Assembly: GCA_032718475.1 (NCBI GenBank)
Contig: JAUCBJ010008602.1
Location: 35,976-99,975, forward strand
Length of the DNA: 64,000 bases
Direction of reading: 5' to 3'
From: Nemertoderma westbladi
Taxonomy: Eukaryota; Xenacoelomorpha; Nemertodermatida; Nemertodermatidae
Shown: positions 47,801 through 56,691 of the stretch, piece by piece
How the letters are laid out: each line of letters begins with the position of its first letter
Position numbering within the stretch: the first letter of the stretch is position 1
Made by a program: the position numbers and the translations under genes
The notes under the pieces: model-generated
Databases searched by the model: none
Told to the model about the DNA's origin: nothing
Seen by the model: only the letters and a program-made list of their open reading frames with translations

Positions 47801-48278
47801 GAATGTAACAGAACAGATCGAATATCCACTGGAGAAAACTGTCTATTGGACCGATGCTTTACTCGTGTTGGAGTATATAACCAATGAAGTCTGTCAGTTC
47901 AGCGTCTTCGTTACCAACCGAGTAGCCATTATACTTAGTCGCACGAAGATGGATCAATGGAGACATTGCCCCGGAACGATTAATCCAGCAGACATCGCCT
48001 CCAGGGGAGCAACTCCACAAGAACTGATAGATACTCCAGACTGGTTAGGTGGACCCGACTTCCTAAGCAAAGAAGAAGATGAATGGCCTCCTCATCTTAC
48101 TACGGCGGAGATTAGACAGGCCAAGGGAGCGGAGAAAGTCAAACCTAAAACTCGGGCGAGTAAATCGAAGTTATTTAAACCCGTGGTAGATCTGTCTGTA
48201 CTACACACTTCCGGAGACGACTCTTTGGATCCGAAACCCACAGCCACAAATAAGTATGTTGTGGAAGTCAGAGAGTAA
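41811..48278 (+). CDS. BEL copy C Gag-protease-RT-RNase H polyprotein
   Basis: A single 2155-codon frame starts at ATG in good context (AACATGTCT). Domains by residue: an N-terminal block (1-51); an extra helical region of unknown family (about 52-377) absent from copy B; an A/E/R/K coiled coil (about 392-464); a DUF1759-like capsid domain (about 810-986); zinc-knuckle clusters (about 1091-1160); an aspartic protease with LLDSGSTGTF (about 1266); RT from about 1620 with catalytic YMDD at about 1764; RNase H with the FGDASDMGIG start at about 1940; then the ADIASRG segment. The polyprotein would drive particle assembly, maturation and reverse transcription. It ends early, at 48278, because about 10 bp present in copy B are missing, so the integrase lies in another frame. 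Confidence 0.93.
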   Translation: MSDTKQNLSDSLLDTTICDPDRSVERVRPKFNSPPTVRKIIPPVVVSDPRLVQHRRSIIGTRAQVKRDQEAAEQQQHSSRELISQRPDSSSSADTVELTPERGAKMADAVYPDPLLILPAAVLTRVLIAVEEHQIDWARSKRSTKDSYEGYTREELKSIVESQWNFPGHGLPFDLSEAAWEDIHRMGVTKDTSDPAVWKRSAAGYVQGFFSSLERLEEQLFRQPQGPQEQGELLYQVRERILRIRLILSAFEEASKRRQDTSLQVAVKTWFQRVSLLVQGTAQWKAQLAERSTHGESTDATFSQVESEATAEKPHKRDAIDIYLSDYQRFLGDEELRRRLSGLRPNSEGAKLVLDAIDAEMLAANQAKFDERLRIAKVQEEQVKKKRIEDRKTTAAAAAVAAAETERKAAVAVAEAERKSAVAAAVAAAEAERKAAVAAAEAERKAAVAAAEAVAEAERRASEETTQLELENIQENQDYINKQLTASQMQMMNRSTPKRQGYTSSDEGDTTDPEGGGNRSRLSRRRRMSHRQKLPDLPPAVRRQLTNTDLGSTEPTDQIIKIERLPTIVDEPEIIRPVLEATPSVIETPELPEPTSKFPLHSTKLPVPSRTVHESEPVLDAEQDIKNLSPVVSCSPATTLATPASAVEWVADGRREMGLLLGQLREHRKCSSQHVQEMEGTVQQFKGTVRESRLELQEVQQSIALERDKLVNTQRGIPSTPVTMCQPVRSEVFHAQGVEPTRIYTASEVETPIVNPIKGNYKPVDNDIPYRPDNNPRNLYTDNSILNNTMAQESFTLQMARTEARQAVKVGEIVKFNGDEMKWLPFNEYYKDNIQNSVLSNGEKLRFLIECLEGSPKLMALKFIGHPDGLRQVWDTLNIRYGNRNNIARYLYAKLVAPRKFISSGIIEFSDEIQEICRQLDWLGKSHEYQSYMVIGAVASTLPKGGVGTRWDKKVLYMMEQQRRDPTMADLMSFLDGEVKLQLLKQSREKTPENKVSEKPVSRRKVTPVCYTDDGESQASQEEDSGKDTERSYYVNKTPKDVSKFKSRTNDRREQVRKTPPTSPKRIHVRKPEERTSVHNVTQNKVSNIKPKCALCDGLHRLNVCDEFLKKSLKDRREVMWDKRLCYNCLRQGHQRRTCYSDARCAKCGAKHHLLLHTEFERNSPSQVSDSELHVQFSDVNDTDQSSEMEGFYTDEFSDENESCYLINTAVYRALMYEKDTDSKLPLTTSDRQPSWKAPTSNVGIREFPVVQLRVHGPERSYIVNALLDSGSTGTFIDKELAEDIFAGQPKFRTKLNMSGIMQVWKSTVIADYYVGALSTPQDELGEHSIRSVKMVAIKNFATSQVEPYNWDEDDFTQQLKIPRFNTDYPGVQILIGQNAHEALETLEKRPAQPQPLQAYAGRTRVGWYFTGPSRRTLMERLPKERVYQVSEWEAESSEVDDPTEGTPYSSDNDDIHQLFDEENTIDLLTENETWQNQVNLCQLIRPSGQVDYNDELNDVIERYNAKTRDEHAVRFFTQEAVEPNSYDKALSVEEERAKQIQETTTRFLKDQGRYEIGLPFRKREPKFINNRPLAEKRIAQLHRRLTANASAKEMYQTQLNKFINKGYAERVPEETPITERTYYLTHHYVPKPGKPNEVRVVFDGSALYMGQSLNSELLPGPNLLQSLLGILLRLRQYSIAFASDIEGMFLQVKALDRDRDSLRFLWWPEGDLNQKPVEYWMTIQAFGIISSPSNACSVVRTTADDNRDAFSKEVIDNIKRDIYMDDNLKSLPSVEEAIDVAKGTVECLKRGGFRLTKFTSNSREFLESIPVEDRGAKDLDLIKDDLPETKTLGLKWDTERDILFFQLKQRDNPVRTKRICLSILSTYFDPLGFISPVILIARSLVQQIWLENHSWDDPLKGELLKKWMKWEDSLPAIENCIISRSYFGHVLPTYSYQLHVFGDASDMGIGIVAYLRVETPDGIKVALVTSKALINNKLKVPRAELKAALYATAIGRNVTEQIEYPLEKTVYWTDALLVLEYITNEVCQFSVFVTNRVAIILSRTKMDQWRHCPGTINPADIASRGATPQELIDTPDWLGGPDFLSKEEDEWPPHLTTAEIRQAKGAEKVKPKTRASKSKLFKPVVDLSVLHTSGDDSLDPKPTATNKYVVEVRE

Positions 48279-49975
48279 GTGGAATACCAGACGTCTCGCA
48301 AGGACTCTCACCTCTCCTGCAGAGAGCGATATATCACTACAGTTCCTGGAATCGGCTCTGTAAGGCTGTTACATATTTAAAGCGATGTTTTCATCATCAC
48401 TACTCCAGGACGAAGACCAATGGTGATACCGCTCCACTGACATCGGTGCAGGTCCATGTTGTTAAAGATCTTCCCAAATATAAGATATCCGACAGGTTTC
48501 TGAAGGAGAAGATCAGTTATCAGGAGCATGAAGAAACCAATAAGCAGATGCTGAGACTCCTGCAATGCTATGAGGATTCCGATAAGTATTTCCTGTTGTT
48601 GAGAAATCCACAGATGCGCTTAAGGGATCGTTTCTCTAGCACAATGATAGATGGGTTGATACGTGTTGGAGGAAGATTAACTAATGCTCCATTATCCTTT
48701 GACACTAAGTTTCCCATACTCATTAGAAATCTTGAAATACAAATCAAGATGATTGTAGATGTTCACAGCAAACTTTATCATGCTGGTAGAGAACGAGTTC
48801 TTAGCGAAATTCGAACTCGCTATTATTTTTATAAACCCCGTAGAGCTCTGAACCAAGTTCTTAGGAACTGCATACCCTGTAGGAAAGCATTCAGTAGGCC
48901 TTTAACACAGCGAGAGGCACAATTACCTAGGGAACGAGTAAGCTTCTATGAACCACCCTTTACTAATACCGGTGTAGATTTATTTGGCCCTATTGAAGTA
49001 TATCGTGCTAGGACTATAGTCAAGAGATGGTGTGTCATCTTTGTTTGTATGACTTGTAGAGCTATCCATCTCGATATGGTGAACAATTTATCTACCAACA
49101 GCTTCCTATTGAGCTTACGTCGACAGATCGCTCGCTTTGGAACTAGTAACACGATGAGATCTGATAAGGGAACGAACTTCATTGGTGCCAACAATGAAAT
49201 CAAGGCTTACGTCAAAGATTGGAACCAAAGACAGGTGGACGATCAGCTAAGGGTAACAGCGTCTAGCTGGACCTTCAACGCCGCCGACGCCCCTTGGTGG
49301 GGAGGAAGTTGGGAGAGATTAATCAGGAGCGTGAAGACCGCATTTCACTTTATAGTGCCGTGCCGCGCGTATCTCACCGACGAACTTTTGCGGACGTTAA
49401 TGGAGGAAATCGCTGCCTATCTCAACGAGAGACCGCTTATGCCAGTCTCATCGAGTCCCAATTCCCTGGAAGCGCTAACACCCGCGCACTTCCTACTGAA
49501 GAAACCTGTAGCCATGCTCCCACGATCGGAAATCACAGACAGAGACGAATACTGCCGGCAAACTTGGCAACTTATGCAGTTGTCATCCCGTCGTTTCGCT
49601 GACCATTTCGAAAAACATTATCTGCATACGCTACAACTTCGAACTAAGTGGTTTGCGCAGCAAGAAAACGTCAGTGCTGGAGACATGGTCCTTATTGTGG
49701 ATTCAGATCTTCCACGTAAGCGGTGGCAGACAGGTCGTATCATCGAGACTCACATCTCGGATGATGGTTTGGTGCGATCGGTAGAACTCGTCATCTTGCG
49801 ACGTAACTTTAAGAAACCGGGAATTGTCTTCGAGACGCAGCAGCTCAATCGCCCAGTTGGTCGTTTATGTTTACTGGAAAGAGACAGAGAACTCTCCGGA
49901 AACTATGGAAGGCAAGATACTCTTCCCACGACCACCTCCCTAATCCAACAAACATCTAGGGACTCCCCAACGTAA
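48279..49975 (+). CDS. BEL copy C integrase, out of frame with upstream pol
   Basis: The integrase part of pol, open in a different frame from the preceding polyprotein. An annotated initiator at 48446 would be GTG; sequence similarity to copy B extends upstream to about 48280, so this is a continuation and not a separate gene. Motifs are an HHCC zinc-binding domain (HSKLYHAG...CIPCRK, about 48770-48890), the catalytic core with D in TGVDLFG (about 48972), D in RSDKGTNF (about 49160) and E in WGGSWERL (about 49310), then a DUF5641-type tail (GDMVLIVD, LNRPVGRLCLLERD). All three catalytic acids are present. Expression in cis would need a frameshift; a small deletion is the simpler reading. Confidence 0.9.
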
Positions 49976-51613
49976 CAGCGTCTGGAGTGGGTGTATGACT
50001 ATACTATTTTATATTTGTTTCATTATTTTATATTTATGTATGTATTATTATGTAATTTTATTATAATCGTTTTCTTTAATTTTATTTAGTAGAATGTTAT
50101 TTTAGCGATTATTTAGTAGATTAGTGCCATATATATATTCGCGTTTATTACTTAATTACTTATATATTATATATTTAGTGCGACGGCGAGAAATAATTCT
50201 TTTTCTCTTTCCTTACTGTTCGTATTACATTATAAATACGTGACTACAGTAAGATGAAATATCCGTACTTATTAAAGTACAATAAAGCTCCTACTATATT
50301 CAAGTATTATTGGTAAGTAGAGTATTAGGAATGCAAAATTCAGATCCTCGTGTCTCGGCTAAACCAAGCTCTGGGTAGACCTTGGAAACGACTTGCCTCT
50401 TCTCACTGACATTGCTTCTTGCGATATTGCTCTCATACCGTATATTAAATAATACATATAGTAGCGTGATGTCCCTTTAATAGTAGCGTAAAACGCAAAA
50501 TAAATCTGTTAAACCTTTTGACCATCTGTAATTCTAGTCGATTAAGATATCGCGGCACCCACCGATATACTTGAAAGACAAAATTCTAGAATCAGTGGTT
50601 AACGTCCCCAGACAAGTTCTGGAATAAACTGGTGCCCATCCTAAATATTAACTATTAATATTTATAAAATCTGTCAAATTTTAGATCCTTTAAAATTCTA
50701 GTCTATTAAGATATCGTAGCACTTACCGATATTCTTAAAAAGACCAATTTCCTAGAATCAAGGATCCCAGTCCCCAGACATGTTCTGGAATAAAATTGTG
50801 TCTATTTAATATTAAATAATAAAATTTACGGGAATAAATTTAAATTCATCTTTTAATGAATTTGATAAATTGTCATTTTTATACAATTTATAACATTCCC
50901 AAAATTCCATAAATTAATAGATCATGGGAGCGGAGATTCACCCTATTAAGTATATTAGTGTGCGAGAATCTCCAATATATAGTCAATAGCCGATAAAATT
51001 CATAAAATCATGTATAAAGAGGAATATTGACAATTAAAGAATTACTATTAAATAGCATCCCAGATCTGTATGCATGAGAATTACCCTAATTCTACTGCTA
51101 GCTTTCCATAATGTCACCATGGCAACAACCACGCTAGAATTAGAAGTGAGTTAAAAGAACAATAAAGGCTTGCCCCATTGAATAGCATAAGGAATAAATA
51201 GCATACTGCTAGTATCCCAGGATACCCAATAATAACGTGGCATTCTGGAAGGCACTTGACTAACGGACAAATGGCCCGAATGTGTGCGGTTTGTGACAGT
51301 TGTGTGGAATTTGTGTGTTTATAGGTGAATGTTACTACTAAAGTGTGTTTACAGTAGCGAGTCGCAATTGTGAAAGTAGCCCTAACTCTCCAGTAAGAAC
51401 CTGAAGTAAATCTAAGCCTTTGGGACGGACGGTGGAGTGACTCGCGCTGGTTGTTGTGGTCGTTGTGCAGCTACTACGTTGGCGATAGGCACATCGGCGA
51501 AAGTACACCAGCGCTGAGGATCTTGCGCTGTCCGGGGGCCGAGAGGGGTAGGCAGCGACGCCCGCTAGCCTAATTATAACTAATTATAATATTGATAAAC
51601 TCATATAGCAGCT
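49976..51613 (+). other. BEL copy C post-pol non-coding segment with repeated structured module
   Basis: 1.64 kb without a gene. Two diverged copies of one module lie at about 50530-50640 and 50690-50810: ATTCTAGTCGATTAAGATAT, a second CTAGAAT, then CCAGAC-AAG/ATG-tTCTGGAATAAA. A hairpin GGAGATTC/GAATCTCC lies at about 50932-50978. A GC-rich block (about 51410-51570) precedes ATATAGCAG/CTATGACTGAG at 51614, where a 3' splice site could deliver the accessory ORF on a spliced mRNA; this last point is inference. Confidence 0.6.
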
Positions 51614-52972
51614 ATGACTGAGTTGATAGAAGATGATCTTGGTATCAGGGAGAAATATACTCTACCGTTGCAAGCGTTTGTTGATAGCTTGATACGCAGC
51701 GACGCTAGTCCAACTACTACGGAGGACGATGGTCGTTATATCGAACCGCCGATGTCCCAGGAGCAACTTACGCGTGAATTGGACTATCGAAAATTCACTG
51801 CTCGCTATACGCATCGTAATGGTACGCATATGGACTTCTTAACTACTGGTCATCCTATCGATTTACACGATACGGACGATGTCGACACCGAAAGGGAAAT
51901 GGTACTATTTAAATATCCTACCCAGCGGAGTCGGAACGATAAACTGAAAATCGAATGCGAAAATTCTATTCGAAATCGAATCGAAAGAGAAGACGTTAAA
52001 GAACCGGATAAACGCGGTAACTCCAACGTATATTTGGAATTCTTGAGAGAAACATTGTAAAACCGAATAAATATCACCCGCGTTTCCCCTACAAGACGTG
52101 CGTCTTTGGTATTATTGCGATGAATGCCCAAGACCCAACCAACAAACGGAAAGACATAAACATCCGTGGAGACGTTGCTTTAAACACGGTTTTACTCGCT
52201 ATATTTACGGGAGTTTCGAGCGAAACTTGTTCGATGTATCACCTACGCTCGTTCGATTCAAACGATCCTTAAATAAACCTATGATCAGAGTTCCGGAATA
52301 CTCGGTCAGACCTCCTCATTCCCTAGTTAGACTTCAGACTCTTGATCCTAATAGTATCACGGATCCTCCCGAACTGTACTCACTGTTCAAAGATCTAGTG
52401 TTACCCGAACAGTTAGTCGGTGGCACTCCGGTTGTGGGCTCCCTAAATATTCGCCCATCTTACCTAGCCGGATTGGGACGCGGACATCTAATATCGTCAT
52501 TCAACCGTATCATCGTCCCGGTTTAACCCGATACAACCTGTCACCAAGGCGGAGGAGAGAGTTGTACGAAACGTGTTGGACACTATTCGTCAAAAGATCG
52601 GAAAAGGAACCTATAATTGTTTAGAGAAATGTAAATTGCAGCAGCAAGTCAAAGCGGTAAACGAATTAGCTTTATCTCAGTTCGATCAGGAAATCCAGAA
52701 TCTCTAAGAAGATATCGAACTTGGACGACCCTATTCTCTGCAAGAGTTTTTGGACGAACGCATCCAACGATAAGCGGAGGAAAATCAGCTTGAGGAGAAG
52801 CATATCGAAATGGACGAGACATCGACCATAACCCTAAACCTTCCGATGCAATTGTATTGCACCCTTTACCCAGGAGTTATAGCCCTCCTAGTAAAGTGGC
52901 TCGCCCCAAAGAGAAAAGGACTCTTGCTAGCCTCAAAAAACTGCGTAAAAGCCGTCCGCGCAAGAAAGACTA
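51614..52972 (+). pseudogene. BEL copy C downstream accessory ORF, partly disrupted
   Basis: An ATG at 51614 opens 148 codons (MTELIEDDLGIREKYT...), acidic and rich in DD/EE, then a deletion shared with copy B (junction near 52058-52075) ends the frame. The following part is readable as 52098-52526 (FTRYIYGSFERNLFDV, LFKDLVLPEQLVGGTPVV) in one frame, while an overlapping frame upstream (FGIIAMNA...) matches the middle part of copy A. A coding-like remnant with charged helices and the basic PRKKD tail extends to 52972. There is no hydrophobic segment and it is not an envelope. The family is unrecognised. The acidic start and basic end suggest a soluble, possibly nucleic-acid-binding protein, which is an inference. 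Confidence 0.7.
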
Positions 52973-53035
52973 ACTGTTTAGAGTATTTTTATATTTTAGA
53001 AACTGTGATTTTGTATATTTTATAGACTCAAATCC

Positions 53036-53051
53036 CATTTTCTGGGAGCGG
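53036..53051 (+). promoter_or_regulatory. Candidate polypurine tract of copy C
   Basis: ATTTTCTGGGAGCGG directly abuts the 3' LTR start at 53052. The same sequence precedes the 3' LTRs of copies A and B, as expected for a plus-strand primer. Confidence 0.6.
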
Positions 53052-54198
53052 TGTAAAAGCTTTTGCGGATGTAACAAGCTATTTTTCTCCGCAATATACT
53101 GAGTAGGTATTTTAGCGGACATAACAAGCGATTTTGCCCGCTATGTCTGCATGTGTGCTTTAGCGGACATAAAAAGCCATTTTTCTCCGCAATAAGCTCA
53201 AATACTCTAAACATCGGAACTCAGATGACGACATCTATCAGCTGTGTCCACGTGTAACTTTTTCTTTGTTCTTTGTTCGTTCTTTGTTCGGTCGACCAAT
53301 CAGAGCGGTTTTCACTCTGTGTTTGACATTGTATACAGAAACTCACGCAATTCAGTCAGTGTGTATTTTCCCTAAGCCTAGAACACCGGCTTTGGAATTA
53401 TTCTGTTTTTCAGACTTTAGCCAAACATTAGTAGGCTTTGATCATAGAAACGTATAACTGTTATCAATGCAATCAACGCAATTCATATTGTTACCAATCA
53501 TATTGTCACCTACAAACACCGCATTATTTTACTGCTATTTACTGTCGGTTATTAATTATATCAGTTGATGGAATATTATTATATTTGGATAATATCGATA
53601 AATAATCATAAAACCCCAATCTTCTTGATATACTGAAGGTAAGAGACAGGTTACATATAGCAATTGCGACTTACATTATATTGGTTTTGGAGTGAATCTA
53701 ATGCTATTTCATAGGCACTACATGTGTCGGTTGCTGTTCTCTTTATATGTGACTAAAATTAGTGAAGGTCGGCAGATCGGTGTGCAGCATTGTGCGGTAG
53801 TGTGCATGATTGTGACAGATAACAAAGCATCTCCTAAAAATGCGCTTTATACGTGAATCAATAGCCATCCCGTTGTGTTTAGTGTGAGTCATAACTCTGT
53901 TTACATACTTAGAGCGCCACATCCTAAAGGAACTGTTAATATTTCCCGAAAGTGAATAATATTGGTCAGAGATTATATATTAACGATCAATCGAATAATA
54001 CAGTAGGCCTACATCGCAATAAGGTCAGAGCTTCCGAATCCAGTCTCCCGGGTATATCCAGCGGGTGAATGGTCGCGCATAGGCTGGCTTCGGCTAATGT
54101 AGTGTATCAAATACTCGTCATAGGCTAAAGTCGATTTATAACCTAGAAGACACCTAAATTTGGCAGGTTAAACTGCTAAAGGTCTGAAAGTGCGAACA
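53052..54198 (+). repeat. 3' LTR of BEL copy C
   Basis: 1147 bp, the same length as the 5' LTR, with about nine visible substitutions (for example CCGAG/CTGAG near the start and AGCGCGAACA/AGTGCGAACA at the end). Confidence 0.93.
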
Positions 54199-54203
54199 CC
54201 CCT
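54199..54203. repeat. Target site duplication of BEL copy C, right
   Basis: CCCCT, matching 37915-37919. Confidence 0.92.
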
Positions 54204-54210
54204 AGTATAT

Positions 54211-54399
54211 TCATTCAGAGCATGGGTAGTACTGTTTGAAAAGATCAACTAGGTTCGAGAAAGCTCGGTTGTAATTTAAAACACTCGACTGAAACTCTGA
54301 CAGGTGGCCATAGTCCATGGGCCAGTCAGCATAGGGGATACTTTTTGGTAACCATCTGGAACTTATATTTTTGGGAAGACCTAGCTTCTGGCCATTCAT
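54211..54399 (-). CDS. Short duplicated ORF module (62 codons), unknown
   Basis: An ATG in the context ATCAAAATGAATGG opens MNGQKLGLPKNISSRW, continues to PYADWPMDY and ends NLVDLFKQYYPCSE. About 30 codons and ~85 bases of upstream sequence recur on the plus strand at 61236-61411, where the frame departs just before GAGGTAAG. It is soluble, with no recognised domain. It may be a small exon within a dispersed repeat and not a gene; the paired copies have several amino-acid changes but no stop or frameshift in the shared part. Confidence 0.35.
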   Translation of the reverse strand: MNGQKLGLPKNISSRWLPKSIPYADWPMDYGHLSEFQSSVLNYNRAFSNLVDLFKQYYPCSE

Positions 54400-54503
54400 T
54401 TTGATATGATACCAAATCTGAATCGGCAGCTGACTTGGTGTTATCACCGGTTGTCATGGAAATAGCAAAATAACAAACATGCTGTAGTAGTCGGTAGTAG
54501 ACT

Positions 54504-54658
54504 GATGCACACTATCAAACATATGACTTGACACCTACCACAAAAGAAGATTAGTATTAACTTTAGCACATATATTTATCATCATTGTTCCTAAATGATT
54601 TCTGTAAAGATGATTCCCTCGATAATGACATTTTTGAATACTAAATCCACTCTTTATT
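54504..54658 (+). repeat. Long inverted repeat, left arm
   Basis: About 155 bp is the reverse complement of 56303-56459 with few differences (CTACCACAAAAGAAGATTAG, TCCCTCGATAATGACATTTT). It flanks a 1.64-kb core. Confidence 0.85.
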
Positions 54659-56302
54659 TTATCCATTATTTAGGTAAAAGGTGAACAAAGGACAGCTTCT
54701 GTCACCATCCCCTTGAAAAACTCCCGTACATCGGAAGTGATTGCAGTGTCTCCAATAAGAGCAGATGTTTCACTCAAACAATCAGCTGTCGCACGGAACC
54801 TCATTAGCCTGACCAGTCTGCATTCGGTGCTCTTGGAACACCCACTGCACATGCACAAGGCTAATTACTGTATATCTGCCAGGGCAATCAGCTCGCCTTG
54901 TCGCAATGGGGACCCGTGTTCTAGGGTATTAACTGAGGCTAGTCTAGTGACTTGCCTCAGGTTCACCAATAATGGCTTGGTTGGTCGGGGTGGAACATGA
55001 GACTAGCCTCCAATTCCAGAATCCCTCCCCCCTCGCAATCTGGCCTCCCAGGTGACCCTGTTCTGGATTCACTCAGTTTATTGTGGTTCCAGTAAATTGT
55101 TATCATTGGAAAATCTCATCACAACATTAGAGACTTATATTAAAGGCATACTGTATAAAAGAACAATAAATGCAGATATGATATTCTCGATACTCATTCT
55201 GACCTATTAATCTAATTCCGGTACTACTGCACTACTGGTCTAACATTACCGGTAACACAATCAGACTACATAGTTGGGACTTACAGTAGGTCATACTAAT
55301 CTAATTACTAAAATCTCGTCAGACAAAAAGACGAATAAATTCCCCCAATTATCTTTCAATTTAAAATCATGTAATAATTTATATCGTATCTTATAAATGT
55401 CTTGAGAGACCCAGGGTTTTTTGGGCCAGAACGGTCATCATGAAAGAGACTCACATAATTTTTTGGCCACTCTCTCTCTCTCGTGTGGGGAGGGGGGGGG
55501 GGGGGGGGGGGGCTCTGACAGGCAGCCAGTCAGAAGCAAACTGACGCCTGTGAGGCAAAATGTGTCAGGTAATTCCACTGGCCTATAGTGGCCGGACCTC
55601 CGAATTACTAATGTGATTCATACATGTAGTAGTGGGTTAGGGGTGTTTTTGCCATTCCACGGGGCGGGTGTCGCAGTTGAATCAGATATGGGGCCCATCA
55701 CCCATCCGATATCCACTCTGAAGCACATGACCCACCATTGGATATGTAGCCAGCTCATCTGCTGGGCCATGCCCGGTACCCCTGCTGCCAAGTGCAGGTC
55801 GCAGTGGAGTGCTCTCAAATTGGACATGAGAGCACTGTACTCCTGACCAGCCATTAGTAGATTACCATCTGCATGGTCAGGCCATATACCCCTGCAGCCA
55901 AGTACATGGGTCCTTAATCCAGGACCAAGGGCGTAACTATCGCAGAACGATCTTACAGAACACCTGCTCTTCATGCAGCATAAAATGGATCAACGGTTGT
56001 AGTTGTTGCTGCAGAAAATAAAGACATAACAGTGTTGTTACTTGTTGCGTTGTGTGATGCCCTGAAATGCCAGGTTTATCAAAAGTGTGGATCTCATCTC
56101 CAAGTAGAATAACGTATTGTAACATAAACCCTACCCTTAGTGCCCTATTGCAATATATGGAGAACTGTTGTAGCCAATGAGATGGAACCAACGCTATTTT
56201 CACCAAATATATATCACAGAGTACACCCCTGGACTAAGAATACTCCATTTCCTCTTATGACATCATACGAACTAAGAAAACTTACCTAATTAAGTATTTA
56301 TT
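54659..56302. other. Core between long inverted repeats, with unassigned ORFs
   Basis: The plus strand is open from just after a TATTTAG acceptor-like site (about 54674) to a stop at 55000 (ending NNGLVGRGGT). The minus strand has overlapping frames 55937-56206 (VPSHWLQQFSIYCNRALR) and 55618-55974 (LHLAAGVPGMAQQMSWLHIQ) that could be one broken gene. I recognise none of them. A (TC)n run precedes a 21-base G tract at 55492-55512. The long flanking inverted repeats suggest a DNA element. Confidence 0.35.
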
Positions 56303-56459
56303 AAATAAAGTGGATTTAGTATTCAAAAATGTCATTATCGAGGGAATCATCTTTACAGAAATCATTTAGGAACAATGATGATAAATATATAATATGCTAA
56401 AGTTAATACTAACCTTCTTTTGTGGTAGGTGTCAAGTAATATGTTTGATAGTGTGCATC
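56303..56459 (-). repeat. Long inverted repeat, right arm
   Basis: Reverse complement of 54504-54658. Confidence 0.85.
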
Positions 56460-56691
56460 TGGACCATCTTTAATTGCATCTGTTGTCATGGTAACCTGTG
56501 AAGGAGTGGTGTCTGAAATGCTATTTAGATGTCACTTGTTATTTTAAAGTATTGTACTGTAGTCACATTATGATTGAAACAAATTTGAAACAATAATTTT
56601 GAAACAGAGTGGAATGAGATTAAATTGTTGATAAAGAAAAATATTCCAGACATGGGTATAACTTTGGTACCATATATAACCGTTATAACAA
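56460..56691. other. Non-coding spacer
   Basis: No feature is visible. It contains CATGGTAACCTG, similar to the CCATGACAACC word beside the short ORF module. Confidence 0.3.

Larger units (their letters stand above)
37920..54198 (+). mobile_element. BEL/Pao LTR retrotransposon copy C, full-length, 16.3 kb
   Basis: A 16,279-bp element is bounded by CCCCT duplications. Parts in order are the 5' LTR (37920-39066), leader (39067-41810), Gag-protease-RT-RNase H frame (41811-48278), integrase (to 49975), non-coding structured segment (49976-51613), downstream accessory ORF (51614 to about 52972), purine tract and 3' LTR (53052-54198). Both LTRs are 1147 bp and differ at about nine sites by eye, so insertion was recent. 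The size is well above the 6-10 kb usual for BEL/Pao. No TGG-initial tRNA primer-binding site is evident immediately after the 5' LTR (sequence ATAACAGTTATAAC), so the primer is unclear. Confidence 0.95.

Noticed and set aside
51614-52972. Envelope gene of an infectious BEL-type virus
   Set aside because: There is no signal peptide, no transmembrane anchor and no cysteine-rich ectodomain in any frame of the three copies.
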